Positions 13,681 through 14,275 of a stretch of DNA of 14,275 nt are shown piece after piece. Position numbers and translations under genes: made by a program. The stretch lies in NCBI GenBank assembly GCA_023420795.1, contig JAEZVM010000273.1:1-14275 (forward strand), in the 5' to 3' direction. Origin of the DNA: Pseudomonadota bacterium (lineage in GTDB: Bacteria; Pseudomonadota; Gammaproteobacteria; Burkholderiales; Burkholderiaceae_D). The notes beneath the pieces were generated by a model. It searched no databases. It was not told where the DNA came from and worked only from the letters and a program-made list of their open reading frames with translations. How positions within the stretch are numbered: the stretch's first letter is position 1; the number at the start of each line of letters is the position of its first letter.

Positions 13681-14016
13681 TTATCGGACTCTCGGCCAAA
13701 ACCTCCCCAAAACAATACCCGCCAAAAACACCGCTCCCACGGCAAGCCCTTCAACCGCCGATATTTCCTTCGGCGGCACATCCTTCTGCGGGATTTGCGG
13801 TGCAACGACCTCAGCCAGTTCCTGTGGCTTGATTTGCGTCATTTGCGGAATCTGCTCGATCCCGTAGATGCACATCTCGCCGCTTGGCAGCGAGCAGAAA
13901 CGTTCCTTCGGACATTGCGTCAGAATCTTCTGCGGGGCGCCTTTGCCGCAGACGGCGCCGGCTTCCTTGAGGATTTTCAATGTGACGTCAGGGTGCTTGG
14001 TGATCTGTTCTGGCAT
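13681..14016 (-). CDS. Small four-cysteine protein with C-terminal membrane anchor
   Basis: This 111-residue protein begins MPEQITKHPDVTLKILKEAG, a helix-rich segment, followed by four cysteines: C23 in AVCGKG, C35 in TQCPKE, C41 in FCSLPSGE and C49 in MCIYG. The spacing of 12, 6 and 8 could bind a metal or form two disulphides. A Gln/Pro-rich linker (about 60-82) leads to one membrane helix (89-105) and a short basic end, so the cysteine domain probably faces the cytoplasm. GGAGGAG lies six bases before ATG 14016, which fixes the start. It lies 13 bases after the stop of the amidohydrolase-like gene, so the two are probably one operon. I do not recognise a named family. Confidence 0.75.
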   Translation of the reverse strand: MPEQITKHPDVTLKILKEAGAVCGKGAPQKILTQCPKERFCSLPSGEMCIYGIEQIPQMTQIKPQELAEVVAPQIPQKDVPPKEISAVEGLAVGAVFLAGIVLGRFWPRVR

Positions 14017-14029
14017 GCTCACTCCTCCG

Positions 14030-14275
14030 TTAGACATGCAACTGCGAAGCGGCATGAACTGACCGGTGCGCAGCCGAATTTTCTCTCGGAGCGGCGTCGT
14101 GGAAGGCTTCGATGATGGCGCTGCGCACTCTGCGCCAGTGTTCGCCTCGCGCCTGCACATGCTTCTGGTTGACTTCAAGTTCGATGCCGAGATAGCTGTC
14201 GGCAGGGAAACGACGGCGCAGATAGACGGTGAAGCCGTCCGAGGTGCCGGTGTACGGATAGTTCATGCGCGCCTT
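14030..14275 (-). CDS. N-formylglutamate amidohydrolase-like protein, C-terminal fragment (runs off right edge)
   Basis: Only the last 81 residues are present, and the frame is open to the window end. The pattern MNYPYTGTSDGFTVYLRRRF followed by YLGIELEVNQ resembles the C-terminal part of the N-formylglutamate amidohydrolase family, a zinc hydrolase fold that includes HutG-type enzymes and many members of unknown substrate. The final 30 residues are Arg, Ala and His rich. No other histidine-degradation gene is visible, so a role in that pathway cannot be assumed. The four-cysteine protein gene follows 13 bases after its stop. Confidence 0.6.
   Translation of the reverse strand, partial: KARMNYPYTGTSDGFTVYLRRRFPADSYLGIELEVNQKHVQARGEHWRRVRSAIIEAFHDAAPRENSAAHRSVHAASQLHV

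Overview
The window is GC-rich, densely coded DNA with strong Shine-Dalgarno sites and many overlapping genes. Gene content (GlpM family protein, BamE-like secreted protein, GT9 heptosyltransferase-like enzyme, Atm1-type exporter, N-formylglutamate amidohydrolase-like protein) and codon style suggest a betaproteobacterium, probably Burkholderiales close to Oxalobacteraceae. That taxonomic call is inference. I found no rRNA, tRNA, CRISPR array, transposase or phage gene.

Layout, left to right. (1) Positions 1-3241, minus strand: an Atm1-type ABC exporter, then a family 2 glycosyltransferase with a C-terminal membrane anchor, then a radical SAM enzyme that runs off the left edge and overlaps the glycosyltransferase stop by four bases. 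(2) Positions 3242-3561: a 320-base divergent intergenic region with a perfect hairpin closed by a GAAA loop. (3) Positions 3562-4946, plus strand: a natural fusion of a START-like SRPBCC domain to a complete small heat-shock protein, then a small SemiSWEET/PQ-loop-like membrane protein. (4) Positions 5204-10105, plus strand: a NodU/CmcH-type carbamoyltransferase, a GT9 glycosyltransferase and a UDP-glucuronate decarboxylase (UDP-xylose synthase), joined by two ATGA overlaps, then a tiny lipoprotein and an alpha/beta hydrolase. (5) Positions 10128-14275, minus strand, read from the right: the 3' end of an N-formylglutamate amidohydrolase-like gene, a small four-cysteine membrane-anchored protein, a GlpM-type membrane protein, a GNAT acetyltransferase, a secreted protein of unknown function, a BamE-like secreted protein with its own promoter, a 2Fe-2S ferredoxin and a CPBP membrane protease.

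How the genes may work together: regions 1 and 4 carry two glycosyltransferases, a UDP-xylose source, a carbamoyltransferase and a radical SAM enzyme. This looks like part of a locus that builds or decorates a surface or secreted glycan, perhaps one with carbamoylated sugar and xylose. No polymerase, flippase or capsule exporter is visible, so the locus may continue to the left or may modify an existing glycan. The most unusual single gene is the SRPBCC-Hsp20 fusion. Two copies of a TGTCATTC-ended repeat (5014-5040 and 10928-11011) mark intergenic spaces, and a strong hairpin sits directly before the ferredoxin start. The window is otherwise ordinary chromosomal DNA, and I see no obvious defence system or mobile island.
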